DNA of 64,000 nucleotides from Phoronis australis (Eukaryota; Phoronida; Phoronidae). The DNA lies in contig NMRA01000189.1 in the NCBI GenBank assembly GCA_002633005.1, positions 1-64,000 of the forward strand, read 5' to 3'. The translations under genes and the position numbers were made by a program. Positions 1 to 13,600 of the stretch are shown one piece after another. The notes under the pieces are model-generated. The model ran no database searches, had not been told where the DNA came from, and saw only the letters and a program-made list of their open reading frames with translations. The number at the start of each line of letters is the position of its first letter. Positions within the stretch are counted from its first letter, which is position 1.

Positions 1-75
1 CTTTTCAATTTAGCCGGTGGAGCGTGAGACCCCTGAGGTCCCAATCGAGTCCTCACGACAACTTCGCGTTATGCA
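1..75 (+). repeat. Partial dispersed repeat at the window edge
   Basis: The first 75 bases match 34140-34212 (ggagcgtg.gacccctgaggtcc and cctcacgacaa). The repeat may extend left of the window. Confidence 0.6.
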
Positions 76-1611
76 CTATGTGAAATCTATCTGACAATGG
101 AAAGATGTCATCGCCTCTTCAATAGAAATCGTATTTATGATCGACATATGTCTCGAATAAAGATAAATGATACGTGTGATATAAGGTCATTTTTCATAAA
201 AATCCATCAGGAATTCCAATAGGGGCCATAGCAGCTGTTGGATACTGTTGCTCCCAACTTGTTCGATTCTATAGCCCACTAAGTTGGGAAGATGACCCAT
301 GTAGCCAATATCTTGCACGACTGATAAACTCTATTCTGTCATTTATGATCGACATATGACCCGATGAATACAGGTAAATAACGTATAATAGGTAATCTCT
401 GGTAAGATGGGCAATAAAAAGCGCCGGCCACGTGGACATACGAGAGAATGACGAAAACTGGGAGGAAGATGGTGGGAAAAGTGAATGAGTTTTTGACGTA
501 CGACAATGTGGCCGGAACAAAGTGATTGAAAGGGAGGTTACAATAACAAAGAAAAACGCCCCTAAAGACACGTGACAATCATCAGCCTATAAGAGCCAAG
601 AGCTGACCAAACTCGAGGCACGTGATAACAACAGACCAATGCGAATGTAGTCCTACACAAGGGAATAATGAAATAGACCGAGATGTGGGGGAAAAGGAGT
701 AAGACAAGTCCATATGCTCACATAAATATATTAAACGAGTGAAATACCATTTATGGTTGGATGGCCAGCTCTCTTTTGTTCGATAATTGCTCTAATCTCC
801 AATAAGATCCTATCTTGCTAGACTGGGCTGTGCTGTTAAAAATAATAGCATTTCTGAAATCCTCATCAAATGGTGATCATGTTTAGTTTTTGAATCGCCA
901 AAATCACCCAACAACAACCGAAGTTACGACAATCTATTCTTTCCGAACGTATCAATTCGCTCCGGGTAGGGAGGACGTTTTTTAATTTTTTTACAAGGCC
1001 CATGTGTCATACAATTTTCAAAAGCCCTTGGTGTGAGAAATGGGTGAGTGGTTACTGAGAAAATGGCCGTTGAAACGCGACGATTATGTGTAAAATATTT
1101 GCCTTTCTACATAATTTCGTAAAAAATAAAAGGATATACATGTTCTGCATATCAAAAGACTCGTTTCAACGAGACAAACATGGTGATATGTGTTACATGC
1201 AATTTGGATCAATTTCTACAGAGATATTGCTGTTTAAGTGTGTTGTTAGCATATATGGAACAGGAACATCAACCCCATTCATGAAAACAATGGATTACAC
1301 AGCTTAAAAGGAAAAGAGCAAAGACAACACATCAGCTAAGAAATAAATACACCTGAGCTAAGAGGAAATTTCACATCATACCGCAAGATAACATTGGTGG
1401 ATTTAGGGGATGGGGGGCAAGGAGACCATGGCCCCCTTAAAACACTCTCAGATTTCATTTGGCAGTTCGAGGGTGCAAATAACTTGCGGGTAAAATCTTG
1501 CCTAATACGTCTGATAAAGTCACCGAATGGGAAAACGCCATCATGTTTTAAGTGATAGTTTTAAGTCTAGAATGTATTTTTGATGAGGTGAAAACTCTTT
1601 GGCACTAGTGG

Positions 1612-1742
1612 AGTAGTGACCACCAGTCGGATATAATGGACCCTGATTTGGAGAACCAGGCAATCACTGAATAACGGCCGTTATTTAGTGGATGAAACTG
1701 GTTCTCAAAATCAGGGTTCATTACATCTGACTAGTGCCAACT
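1612..1742. mobile_element. Foldback element (hairpin MITE), copy 1
   Basis: The two halves are near-perfect inverted copies: agtcggatataatggaccctg pairs with cagggttcattacatctgact, and the centre is ataacggccgttat. A second copy lies at 1789-1892. Confidence 0.8.
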
Positions 1743-1788
1743 CTTAATTAGTGAGCAGATTTTGGCCTACTGCCCATTTAACATACAC

Positions 1789-1892
1789 CACTAGTCAGAT
1801 ATAATGGACCCTGATTTAGAGAACCAGTTTCATCCACTAAATAACAGCCGTTATTCAGTGATTACCTGGTTCTCTAGATCAGGGTCCAGGCT
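1789..1892. mobile_element. Foldback element, copy 2
   Basis: Same family as 1612-1742 with its halves in the opposite order (ggaccctgatttagagaacc ... ggttctctagatcagggtcc). The short inverted repeat caaagctgtata/tatacagctttg follows at about 1903-1933. Confidence 0.78.
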
Positions 1893-2079
1893 AGCCTTGG
1901 TACAAAGCTGTATACGTAAATATACAGCTTTGCACCTGTGTGGGTAAAAAAGTGGTAAGATAAAATCTGACACAAAATTGGTGTCATTAAAAACTACAAT
2001 CTTCCTTGAGTAAACTAAATTATTTAATGGAGTTGGAAAAAATGGCGTTCTACCGTTATTCTGCTGCTAAAGTTGTGGA

Positions 2080-2420
2080 GCGATCTTTAGCGATGGCTTT
2101 CGGCGCCATGAAATATTGCGTCACCTATTGGCCAGTTTATTTTTTGCCGATTCTTCAATCAACTGTTATTCTTTCACGAGGTTGCGTACACGTCACAACA
2201 AATTATCGAAACTGGTTTAACTTCATTATAAGTTTTTAGAATTTTGATACCGAAAAACCGAATTTCAGAAGAAATTTGCTGCTGCCAAGCTATCATCATT
2301 TCCTGAGAGATGTTGCAAAAAATTTAGGGAATGGCGCGTGCGCGTGACACGAGTGTATTGTTTTCAAAACGACGACATACTTTTCATTAGAAAAGGCGGA
2401 GAGTTAAGCAAGAAAATGAC
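2080..2420 (+). repeat. Dispersed repeat (second copy 7690-8020)
   Basis: The two segments share cctattggccagttt, attcttcaatcaactgt, gtcacaacaaattat and the downstream text with about 80% identity. No coding signal. 2440-2930 likewise resembles 962-1390. Confidence 0.65.
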
Positions 2421-2930
2421 GTTTATTGCATTGTTTTTCACTTAAACAGCTGTAACGGACAAGGTGAGTGTCGGCTGATTCTAGGGAGGACAACATTTTT
2501 AAAATTTTTTTTACAATACCCATGTGTCATACATTTTTGAAAAGCCCTTGGTGTGAGAAATGAAATGGTGCAAAAATCAGAAAAATTGGATGAGCGGTTG
2601 ACGAGAAAATGGCCGTTGAAACGCGACGATTATGCGTAAAATATCTGCCTTTTTACATAATTTCGTAAAAAATAAAAGAATATACATGTGCTGCATATAA
2701 AAAGATTCGTCTAATTGAGACAAATATGGTGGTGTGTATTATATAAAATTTGGATCGATTTCTACAGAGATATTGCTGTTTAAGTGTGTTGTTAGCATAT
2801 AGAACAGGCTCATCATGTTTGATGAAAACAATGGATTACACAGCTTAAAAGGTAAAGAGCAGACACCACATCAGCTCAGAAATAAATACATCTGAGCTAG
2901 GAGGAAATTTCACATCAAATCACAAGATCA

Positions 2931-3093
2931 CATTGGTGGATTTGGGGGGGGCAAGGGGGCCTGGCCCGTGGCCCCCCCCTAAAACTCCCATATTTCATTT
3001 GGCAGTTTGAGGGTGCAAATATCTTACGGATAAAATCCTGCGTAATACTCTTCCCTGCCCCCCTCCTATCTAAAAATCCTAGATCTGCCCCTG
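2931..3093. mobile_element. Diverged copy of the CAGTGGCGGAT MITE family (inverted orientation)
   Basis: Runs from cattggtggatttgg to ctagatctgcccctg and contains the family core (ccaaatg..., gcccccct) in reverse orientation relative to the copies at 57-60 kb. A partial copy lies at 1392-1515, and an isolated end (gatccgccactg) at 8434-8445. Confidence 0.65.
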
Positions 3094-4636
3094 AATACTA
3101 CTACATGGGCAACACATCATTGCCTGACAGTGACAGGGGGCTGGGGGAGGCTATAGCTCCCCACTTTTTTCAGTGCTGGGTGCCACCCATGTACTATTAG
3201 ATCGTATCATGGCAAAAAAACATCAGAAAGTAGACAAAAGACCATTTGGGAAAACAAATCACTCTTAACATAAAGGATTTCATCATTTACGCAACAAAAA
3301 CTTTGTAACAACTTTATTTCGAACGGTGAAGTTGCGATGCCATTGAACTTCAACGTTGCCGATGGTGGCGCTGACATGCGGCGACTTAGTGAACTAACGA
3401 CTGCTGTTTGAAAAGTGCCAATGCGCAGCAGTTTGACAGAATTTCTGAAAATGAAATAATTACCAATTAAAAGAGTGATAAATTCCTCATCTAAAACTCT
3501 GGGGGGCATATTGCGCAACTGGAAAAACATCAATCTCCCGACCGACCAAAATTAGGCCTTCCGGACGATCGAAAACTCGCCATGAAAACTTGGCCTTGAC
3601 TTCGAGAAAACAACTTGAGGAGATGCGCACGCATCTAAACTACATCTTGTCCAAATTTCATGTTTGTATTTGAGAGTATAGTGCTCTTTTGGATAGGAGG
3701 AACAAGAGGTACTTTTTCGAAAGTTGATCGCATGGCGGAAAATCGTGCGCTAAAAAAAGCTTACAAAAATGATTTATGAGCGCTAATTTGAGACAAAAAG
3801 ATCACAAACTTACAAATAAAGACTAAGGTAACGATTTATAACACAAAATTGTCTTATAGTTAACTTTGAAGTCTGAAATCGGGTAATTTACCGACGTGGG
3901 TTTTACACGGAGGCAGATATGGAGCACCGTGACCTACTTTTTGATTGTCCTCCCTACTGATTCCCAGATTTTGCATGCACCCCATCCGGTCTTTAGCTTT
4001 AGCCTTTACATGTTGATACCCTGGCAGTGTGCATGTTCGGGGACTACGGAAGAAATACACACAGTGGTGCCTAGCTGTATTTTGACGACAGTCTTCATAC
4101 AGCTAGCTGGCTGGCTGGGTCCAGGCATTAATATTAGACTTAGCCAGCGATATCCGACTAACCTGAGGCTGAGACGAGTCACTCAGGCTAGTCTGAGTGC
4201 CATAATTAAACTCCATTCCAATGATCAAAAATGTTTCATTCTTGTCTTTCAGAATGCGCAATTTTCGAAGACTGTAAGGTAATCAAATATGTCAAGTAAT
4301 CCGAGCTCTAACACTTACTTTTACAATAGACCATTGACAACTGTGCTGTCTACGCTGTTAGCCTACCGAGTGCTGTCAGCTGGCGCGCCAAATCCGATGA
4401 GCAGACACCGGAAGCAAAACATCAACTTAGGAAACACTTTAGTAATTACAGAATTTTTCTAATTATGAAAACAAAATTAATCTAAATTTTTGTCAATAAG
4501 GTCTTATAAAATTCTTCAATCACATGAATTGTACAAAAAATCGAATTTCAGAAATTAGTATATGCTACAAAAACTGTTTTACGAAACTGAGAAATTCACC
4601 TCCTATCGGAAGTGAAAGAAACAAAAACAAGTAGAC

Positions 4637-4689
4637 ATGGCGGAGTGTGCATCTTCTCGCCGCAGAAATCAAGGAACTGTTCTTTGCAG
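4637..4689 (+). CDS. MKRN1: Makorin exon 1 (start codon and first zinc ligand)
   Basis: ATG GCG GAG opens a 17-codon reading frame ending in Leu-Cys and two bases (AG) of an Arg codon, then a GT donor (gtttga). The Cys is the first ligand of zinc finger 1, and the split Arg is completed by the first base of exon 2, giving Cys-Arg-Tyr-Phe as in other makorins. I found it by looking upstream of exon 2 for a phase-2 donor preceded by TGC. It is too short for an ORF scan. The fit in phase and residue is good, but there is no transcript support here. Confidence 0.8.
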
Positions 4690-7600
4690 GTTTGAAAGTC
4701 GCTCCATTTTTTTCAATGTACCTCGGGGTAGTTCGGGAAAACTCGGACGGCGGTAAACTTGGACGAGTCTAAATAAACGTCAAATATATTAACAACCAAG
4801 ATACCTTACCACTAAACGAAGTTTATTATTCACTTCCTTGAACTGGAATTTATTTATTACCTCACTTGAAATACAACAAAGCTTCAACACATATGACGCA
4901 TGTTCAGCACCTTACATTGCTCTGCCGTCTGCTTCACGTGGTGATTTTGAAAGTCTGCAGTAGCCTAGGTACAAGTTCTGTTTTCCAAGTTTTATTTAGG
5001 TTACTTGTCATGTACTCTGGAGTTCCGAATTAGTAGAGACAGCAATAATACAGTATAGACTGGAAAATTTCACGATTTTTAATAATAGTAGAGACCCAAC
5101 ATTTTTGCCATTAGAAAAGTAGAATAATAGTATAGACCAGAAATTTGTCAGAAAAAAATAGTAATAGTATAGAATGGAACTAATAATGGTATAGACGGCA
5201 AATTTGTGGAAATTTAAACATAGTAATAATAATATTGATTACAAATTTAGGTAAAATCTAATAATGTTATAGAAAGGAATAATGCAAAACAGTAAATTCT
5301 AAGGAATAATGATATAGACGGGAAATTTGTAGAAAATTAAAAATAAAATAGACAGGAATAATAACATTGATTACAAATTTGCGTAAAATCTAGTAACGGT
5401 AGATGGGAATAATAGGAAGTGCAAAATCTAAAAATGACGTAGATGGGATTGGAATAATAGTTCAAAGAAGCATATTCTATCTGACTTACCACCGCTTTAA
5501 GTAATTGTTTCAAAGAAAAACTTTTAAATTGAACATTAGCATAGTTAAATGATTGCAGTGATGTATCCACCCATGACATAACATAGTACAGTGAAGTGGA
5601 ATAAAGTGTCATTGCTTAAACAAAGATCATTCGTTTATTCAATAACTTTAATGGAAGTCTATATAGATGTGTTTCAAACAGTATGCATTATCATTTTACT
5701 CAAAAAAGAATGAGACATACTAGAGATGCCAATGTCGACTAAGTCCAAAAATTATAACAAGGAGGTAAAGATTTCAGCATAAACGTCCAGTCTTCCACGA
5801 AGCCGACAGTCTGAATAAAGACAATGTTTTAGTGTCTTGGTAAAACGAGTCGCATTTTTATCATACATGTTCCTGACAGTCGAGCCTTTGTTTCTCTCAA
5901 TCTCATGTCCTCATAAGCACATTGTTNGCGAAACAAGATGGCGGACGAACTTTGGAGCCTGACGAAAATAGGTAACCGGACGATATAGACTGGAAAATTT
6001 CACGATTTTTAATAATAGTAGAGACCCAACATTTTTGCCATTAGAAAATTAGAATAATAGTATAGACCAGAAATTTGTCAGAAAAAAATAATAATAGTAT
6101 AGAATGGAACTAATAATGGTATAGACGGCAAATTTGTGGAAATTTAAACATAGTAATAATAATATTGATTACAAATTTAGGTAAAATCTAATAATGATAT
6201 AGAAAGGAATAATGCAAAACAGTAAATTCTAAGGAATAATGATATAGACGGGAAATTTGTAGAAAATTAAAAATAAAATAGACAGGAATAATAACATTGA
6301 TTACAAATTTGCGTAAAATCTAGTAACGGTAGATGGAAATAATAGGAAGTACAAAATCTAAAAATGACGTAGATGGGATTGGAATAATAGTTCAAAGAAG
6401 CATATTCTGTCTGACTTACCACCTCTTTAAGTAATTGTTTCAAAGAAAAACTTTTAAATTGAACATTAGCATAGTTAAATGATTGCAGTGATGTATCCAC
6501 CCATGACATAACATAGTACGGTAAAGTGGAATAAAGTGTCATTGCTTAAACAAAGATCATTCGTTTATTCAATAACTTTAATGGAAGTCTATATAGATGT
6601 GTTTCAAACAGTATGCGTTATCATTTTACTCAAAAAAGAATGAGACATACTAGAGATGCCAATGTCGACTAAGTCCAAAAATTATAACAAGGAGGTAAAG
6701 ATTTCAGCATAAACGTCCAGTCTTCCACGAAGCCGACAGTCTGAATAAAGACAATGTTTTAGTGTCTTGGTAAAACGAGTCGCATTTTTATCATACATGT
6801 TCCTGACAGTCGAGCCTTTGTTTCTCTCAATCTCATGTCCTCATAAGCACATTGTTCATAGTCAATGTTAGTCAGAATTCGACATCAAAATGTCGGTACA
6901 GCCAAAATTTTACACGGCCAGAAATTGAGATTTCTTGCAGAATTGCCCAACATTCGAGTCCACGTCCACAACTACGTACACCATCTTGAATATCTAATTA
7001 GGTATAATAAACAAAACGATTCACGTGCGCTTTTCCATTTATTTGGATGGGAGAGCAAGTACAAATCAATTTCAATAGATATCGACTGGATTGTCGAATG
7101 TTAGCAACTATGTCATTTTCAAGATTGTCACAAGTCCATTCTTCCTGTTCATTAAAACAATCTATTCTCAAGTTTGGAGCGAATTGTAAAAATGCTGATG
7201 TCCGATGTTGTCGGCAACTTGTTGCTATTTTGTTGATTCTAGGAAGCTGGTTCCTAGGTTGATTGAAAGGTTCGGCACCATTCATTAACTGCATGGGTAA
7301 TTGCGCTTCATTGACTTGCCGCGTTATCACCACTGTCTGCAGCTGGATTATTTGTCGTACCAGCGTCTGAATCAATGTCTATCTGGAACATCTCTCGGTT
7401 TGTAAAATAATACTCGAATTCTTTTAGGCCTTTGCGCGGCAGACGACATGATTAAGTATGTAGAATTCGCATGTCAATAATGACGGAAACCGCAGATTCT
7501 AATTATCATTTTATAGCCTGGTCATCCATTCAGCCAAAAGTAGTTCCATAGGTGGCTTATCGACAAATTATTCATGCATGCTGACTCGCAATAGAAGCCT

Positions 7601-10600
7601 GATAAGAGTGAAGGTGGATAAATGCATTGTTACTACAGTTTCTTCAGGTAGTGGATGTGTTCACATGTTTGATGCTAAAATTGTGATGCAATTTTTTGTG
7701 TCAGCTTTTGGTGTTTTGGAGTATTGCCTCACCTATTGGCCAGTTTCTTTTCTTGCAGATTCTTCAATCAACTGTAACAGTTGTTTTTTTTACGAGGTCA
7801 CGTTCACGTCACAACCAATTATCTGAACAGGTTTCACTTCATTATAAATTTTCAGAATTTTGATACCAGCAAACCGAATTTCAAAATAAAGTTTGCTGCT
7901 GCGAAGCTGTCATTATCTCCAGATAGATGTTTTAAAAATTTAGGAAATGGCGCGTCCATGTGTCGCAAGCGTAATGATTTCAAAACGATGACTTTTTTAC
8001 AAAAGGCAATGAATTACGCATGAAAATGACATCTCACTCACTAATGGTAATTCCGTGCTATCAGAAGGCATAGTTAGCACATATACGTACTGGTTTTATC
8101 AGGGTCGCTGGTGCGATTTCCGGGTCCAAACATAGGCGAATTCGGGTGGACCCGGGCCCCCCTTGACTGCCGCAAGCAAAATGAAACAGCAACAGCGTGA
8201 AGTGCTTGAGGAAATATTGCGTTCAGCAACTAGAACCTGTAGCAGATGAAGGGGCTCAGACCCCAGCGGAATCGTGTCCCCGTTTTTTTTTTTTTTTTAG
8301 CCCACCGATAGATTTTCTGAACAGAAGGTCCACATTCTCAACCTCCGCAACTTTCAGGCCACCTGTGCAAATGCAATCATACTTAACCCAATTCCCTGAG
8401 GCAACATGTTGGGTCCCCCCTTATGGTATCCTAGATCCGCCACTGTGGAATCTCGGCAATTCCTATAACAAAACATAAATGATGCAGAAGTTGTCTTTGA
8501 ATTTCAGTTAAATCGGAACCTGTAGACACTACCATCATCTCAACTGGCCCCAATAGAGACAGTGGTCATCCCATAGGCCCTCCATATGCTGGAAGCTTTT
8601 CGGTGAATTATTCCATGATGATTAAACTATTGAAGTCATGTTTAAAGTACCTTTAGTGATTAGAGGGACACTTTAGGGGGCCATCGATGTCTTTAACTCT
8701 TCCTAGCTTGTACAAATACTCCCGAAATCAAACTTTTTTCTAACAGTGTTTCATTCAGTTGTCCAAATCAGCAATTGTCCATTTTTACACTGCTCGAACC
8801 AGGGGATTTGATGTCTGAGGGACTGCACAAACATTAGTGATGGGTATGGGGGCGTGAGGTCGCATGACATCGCTGGTGCTAAGTGGAGGGGTATGGTGTT
8901 CGAAATTTCTGGCAATCTAGAAGAGGATAGCAGCTACACCTGTGTGATATTTTTGGTATGTCTTTACGAAGTGTAAAACATCACTAGTTATAGTAAAAAA
9001 GTCTATGGTCTGTATGCAGAATGTACGCTGCATGAATGCCTGGCTGTATGCAGGACGTACATTGCATGAAGGCCTGGCTATATGCAGGACATATACTGCA
9101 TGAAGGCCAGGCTGTATACAGAACGTACGCTGCATGAAGGCCTAGCTGTATGCAGGACGTACGCTGCATGAAGGCCTGGCTGTATGCAGGACGTACATTG
9201 CATGAAGGCCTGGCTATATGCAGGACATATACTGCATGAAGGCCAGGCTGTATACAGAACGTACGCTGCATGAAGGCCTGACTGTATGCAGGATGTAGGC
9301 TGCATGAAGGCCTGGCTGTATGCAGGACGTATGCTGCATGAAGGCCTGGCTGTATGCAGAACCTACGCTGCATGAAGGCCTGGCTGTATGCAGAACCTAC
9401 GCTGCATGAAGGCCTGGCTGTATGATATCCAGCAATTTAAAGATAAATGGTGAAGAGTTTCGTTTCCAGGCACGTAGGAAGGTGAATGTCAATTATTAAG
9501 GGCACGCCGCTATTCTCTCCTTTCGGCTACAACTATTATTAAAATCTCTTGGTCTATTTACACCAACCTCTTGTCTATTTGCATTATCATGGCGTTTCGG
9601 TCGGTCTATTCTCCGGCCATCATCAGGTGTTCTTGCGTTCTTAGAAGAATGAGCACGGATATGTGGTACACTCATCATGGTGTGATTTTTTTCTTTATGT
9701 ATTGTCGAGGAAGGATTTGAACCCACGACTTCTGAAACTACAGGTATTTTGAGTCCAGCACCTTAACCACTTCACCACAGAGGATGACACCTCACAGTGG
9801 TTTTAGAAAATCTCCTTTCAGTTGTCACTGTTTTTTTCTGGAGGATTTTACGATGTTGTGTTTCGGTTAATAAGTAAATGCACTCGACCGGCTTACCTGG
9901 GATCAGCTTCTGTCTAGAACCCTTCAGAGTATTTACAGAAACCTCCACCGATGAACACTTATTAAATGCACGAATGAATATCTTATCAGACTGGATTGTA
10001 ATTGAATCCCCTAGACACATGCATAATTTGATCTTGGAGGCAAAATTAATTAATGTTGTCACTGGCAGCTTTCATGCATACTTTTTGCGATCTCTCAGTA
10101 TTTTGTTGATATTCCTGAGAACAACTATGTAACAGATCACTAGGAGACACAATCTTTAAGATGGCAGCTAGTCATACCTCGTATAGTTAGGTCACAAAAG
10201 GTCACAACACGCGTGTAAACCAGTAGTAAATCATAAAATGTTGTTGTATGTACTTTTAAGTATCCACAAAACAGTCTGATTTGATTGAACAAAGCTAAGC
10301 TGAATATTTTTGCTTCGACGCAGCTTTCCCCTTAAGCCATATTGTACATAACATACTAAAAGATTGTACGTGACCACTTTCCATTGCAGGTACTTCTTAC
10401 ATGGATCGTGTAGACGAGGACAGGAGTGCACATTCTCACACAATTTAGAAACTTCAGCGCCGTCAACTGTCTGCCGGTACTACCTCAAAGGATACTGTTC
10501 CTACGGTGATAGCTGCAGGTTTGATATAACTTGTAACATTATGAATTTTCTAATTTTATGCAGTGCCATCTACTTGTTACATATTTAGGTACAGTGACTG

Positions 10601-13600
10601 TTGTTCATTCATTATCCACCTCTTTATATCTCTCATATCTGAGGACGAACTTCTTGGAAGTTCTGCAGAGTGTATTCCTCTTACTGAGAGGACGACACTA
10701 TTCTGTTTCACAGTGTCATCTCGTGGCAAAAGTGGCCGTGTGATGATGTACTGGCAGACAGAATACCATGTGTTGCCATCGGCAGCAAGGTCTAGATGCA
10801 AATTGGGTTGTGATAACATTATCAGACAGAATTCCATGTGATGCCATTGACAGCGGGGTCCAGATATGGCAAGTGCTCGTGTGAGGACATATTGACCGAC
10901 AGAATACCATGTGTTGCCATTGACAGCAGGGTACAGTTATGGCAAATGATCGTTTGATTATGTATTGACAGACAGAATACCATGTGTTGCCATTGGCAGC
11001 AGGGTAAAGATATGGCAAATGATCGTTTGATTATGTATTGACAGACAGAATACCATGTGTTGCCATTGGCAGCAGGGTAAAGATATGGCAAATGATCGTT
11101 TGATTATGTATTGACAGACAGAATACCATGTATTGCCATTGGCAGCAGGGTAAAGATATGGCAAATGATCGTTTGATTATGTATTGACAGANATTTTGAC
11201 CCTAGCCTATTGAGGAGACAATGACCATGCCTTTCCATTTTGCAAAGTATGCCCTCTACTGGCCACTTGATGGTACCAATAAACAACCATAGAAGGATAC
11301 CGTATGCGGTGCAATTGTGGGCGCATTTCAACGCTCCGCGTTGCTCTTGTTTTCTTTATGTATTGTCGAGGAAGGATTTGAACCCACGACTTCTGAAACT
11401 ACAGGTATTTTGAGTCCAGCACCTTAACCACTTCACCACAGGGGATGACACCTCACAGTGGTTTTAGAAAATCTCCTTTCAGTTGTCACTGTTTTTTTTC
11501 TGGAGGATTTTACGATGTTGTGTTTCGGTTAATAAGTAAATCCACTCGACCGGCTTACCTGGGATCAGCTTCTGTCTAGAACCCTTCATAGTATTTACAG
11601 AAACCTCCACCAATGAACACTTAAATGCACGAATAAATATCTGGTCAGACTGGATTGTAACTGAATCCCCTAGACACGTGCATAATTTGATCTTGGAGGC
11701 AAAATTAATTAAATTATACTCGATAGTGTTGTCACTGGCAGCCTTCATGCATACTTTTTGCGATCTCTCAGTATTTTTGTTGATATTCCTGAGAACAACT
11801 ATGTAACAGATCACTAGGAGACACAATCTTCAAGATGGCAGCTAGTCATACCTCGTATAGTTAGGTCACAAAAGGTCACAACACGCGTGTAAACCAGTAG
11901 TAAATCATAAAATGCTGTTGTATGTACTTTTAAGTATCCACAAAACAGTCTGATTTGATTGAACAAAGCTAAGCTGAATATTTTTGCTTCGACGCGGCTT
12001 TCCCCTTAAGCCATATTGTACATAACATACTAAAAGATTCATTGTACGGGACCACTTTCCATTGCAGGTACTTCTTACATGGTTCGTGTAGACGAGGACA
12101 GGAGTGCACATTCTCACACAATTTAGAATCTTCAACGCCATCAAATGTCTGCCGGTACTACCTCAAAGGATACTGTTCCTACGGTGATAGCTGCAGGTTT
12201 GATATAACTTGTAACATTATGAATTTTCTAATTTTATGCAGTGCCATCTACTTGTTACATATTTAGGTACAGTTACTGTTGTTCATTCATTATCCACCTC
12301 TTTATATCATATATGAGGACGAACTTCTTGGAAGTTCTGCAGAGTGTATTCCTCTTACTGAGAGGACAACACTATTCTGTTTCGCAGTGTTATCTCGTGG
12401 CAAAAGTGGCCATGTGATGATGTACTGGCAGACAGAATACCATGTGTTGCCATCGGCAGCAAGGTCTAGATGCAAATTGGGTTGTGATAACATTATCAGA
12501 CAGAATTCCACGTGATGCCATTGACAGCGGGGTCCAGATATGGCAAGTGCTCGTGTGATGGCGTATTGACAGACAAAATACTATGTGTTGCCATCGACAG
12601 CAGGGTACAGATATGGCAAATGGCCGTGTGATGAAGTTTTGACAGACAGAATATCATGTGTTGCCATTGGCAGCAGGGTACAGATATGGCAAATGATCGT
12701 TTGATTATGTATTGACAGACAGAATACCATGTGTTGCCATTGGCAGCAGGGTACAGATATGGCAAATGATCGTTTGATTATGTATTGACAGACAGAATAC
12801 CATGTGTTGTCATTGGCAGCAGGGTACAGACATGGCAAGTGATCGTGTGATGATGCATTGACAGTCAGAATACCATGTGTTGTCGTTGACAGCAGGGTAC
12901 AGATCGTTTGATGATGTATTGACAGACAGAATACGATTCAAGGGCAGCAGGGTTCAGATATGGCAAGTACCATGTTGCTTCCTCAGTTTGTTCCACCTGG
13001 CAACTTTAGCTGGAACCTTTGTCAACACATCTTAATTGCTCAACTAGCCAAGCTCGACCTCAGGTTCCAAGATTTTCCACTACTTAGAATGTTAAACAAC
13101 AAATTAATTGACTTTTTCCGAAATAAGGCTTTTGCAGTTTTTGTGAAATGAGACCACAAAGGTCACAGCAATCACATGCAGAAAAAATATTTGACCCTGT
13201 GTGAAGAAAAGGAATGCCTTGTTTGTATTAAAACTTACGCGGACCAGATATTTCTCGGTGAAATAGTGAAATAAATAGTGAGATAAACAGTGACGGAAAA
13301 TCTCGACGAATCATTTTGGCTGTTGTTGCAGAAGCCTTAAAGGCGAAGGGAACCTTTTTCCATGTCATTTTGACCTAAAATAAGGTGGTTTGGTTATCCT
13401 ATACATATTTTCCACTTAATTACAGCTTTTCGTAATTTGTTTAATTACTCGTCCGCTACTCCGGAAGTGACGTTTTAGGAGGCAAGCGTTTCCCGCCACT
13501 TGGTTTTGCATTGACTTTACCATGCGAATCTGTTCTTTTCTACTTTTGTTTTGTGCTGTTTTTCAACAATTGTCGCCTCCAGTTTCCATCGGCGAGTATT

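Larger units (their letters stand above)
9697..11191. repeat. Direct duplication with about 11349-12770 (contig overlap around makorin exon 2)
   Basis: The segment starting at ttctttatgtattgtcgagg recurs 1.65 kb downstream, including a tRNA-like SINE head, makorin exon 2 and a 73-bp minisatellite. The first copy ends at N11192. The 11193-11348 sequence between the copies is unrelated to either. Confidence 0.9.

Noticed and set aside
5337-6542. Two nearly identical 91-residue - strand ORFs as a gene pair
   Set aside because: They lie in the AT-rich degenerate repeat duplicated by the contig overlap at N5926 and have no family pattern.
8917-9373. - strand ORFs rich in Cys, His and Tyr repeats
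   Set aside because: They are frames through the 34-bp minisatellite, with no start or splice context.
9715-9785. tRNA-Leu gene on the - strand
   Set aside because: The B box is perfect but the acceptor and anticodon stems do not pair and it is continuous with a SINE body shared elsewhere.
9009-11191. CRISPR array
   Set aside because: The repeats are contiguous minisatellites without unique spacers and the genome is eukaryotic.
10577-11331. Several - strand ORFs with a repeated Gly-Asn-Thr-Trp-Tyr motif
   Set aside because: They are translations of the 73-bp minisatellite and one crosses an N.
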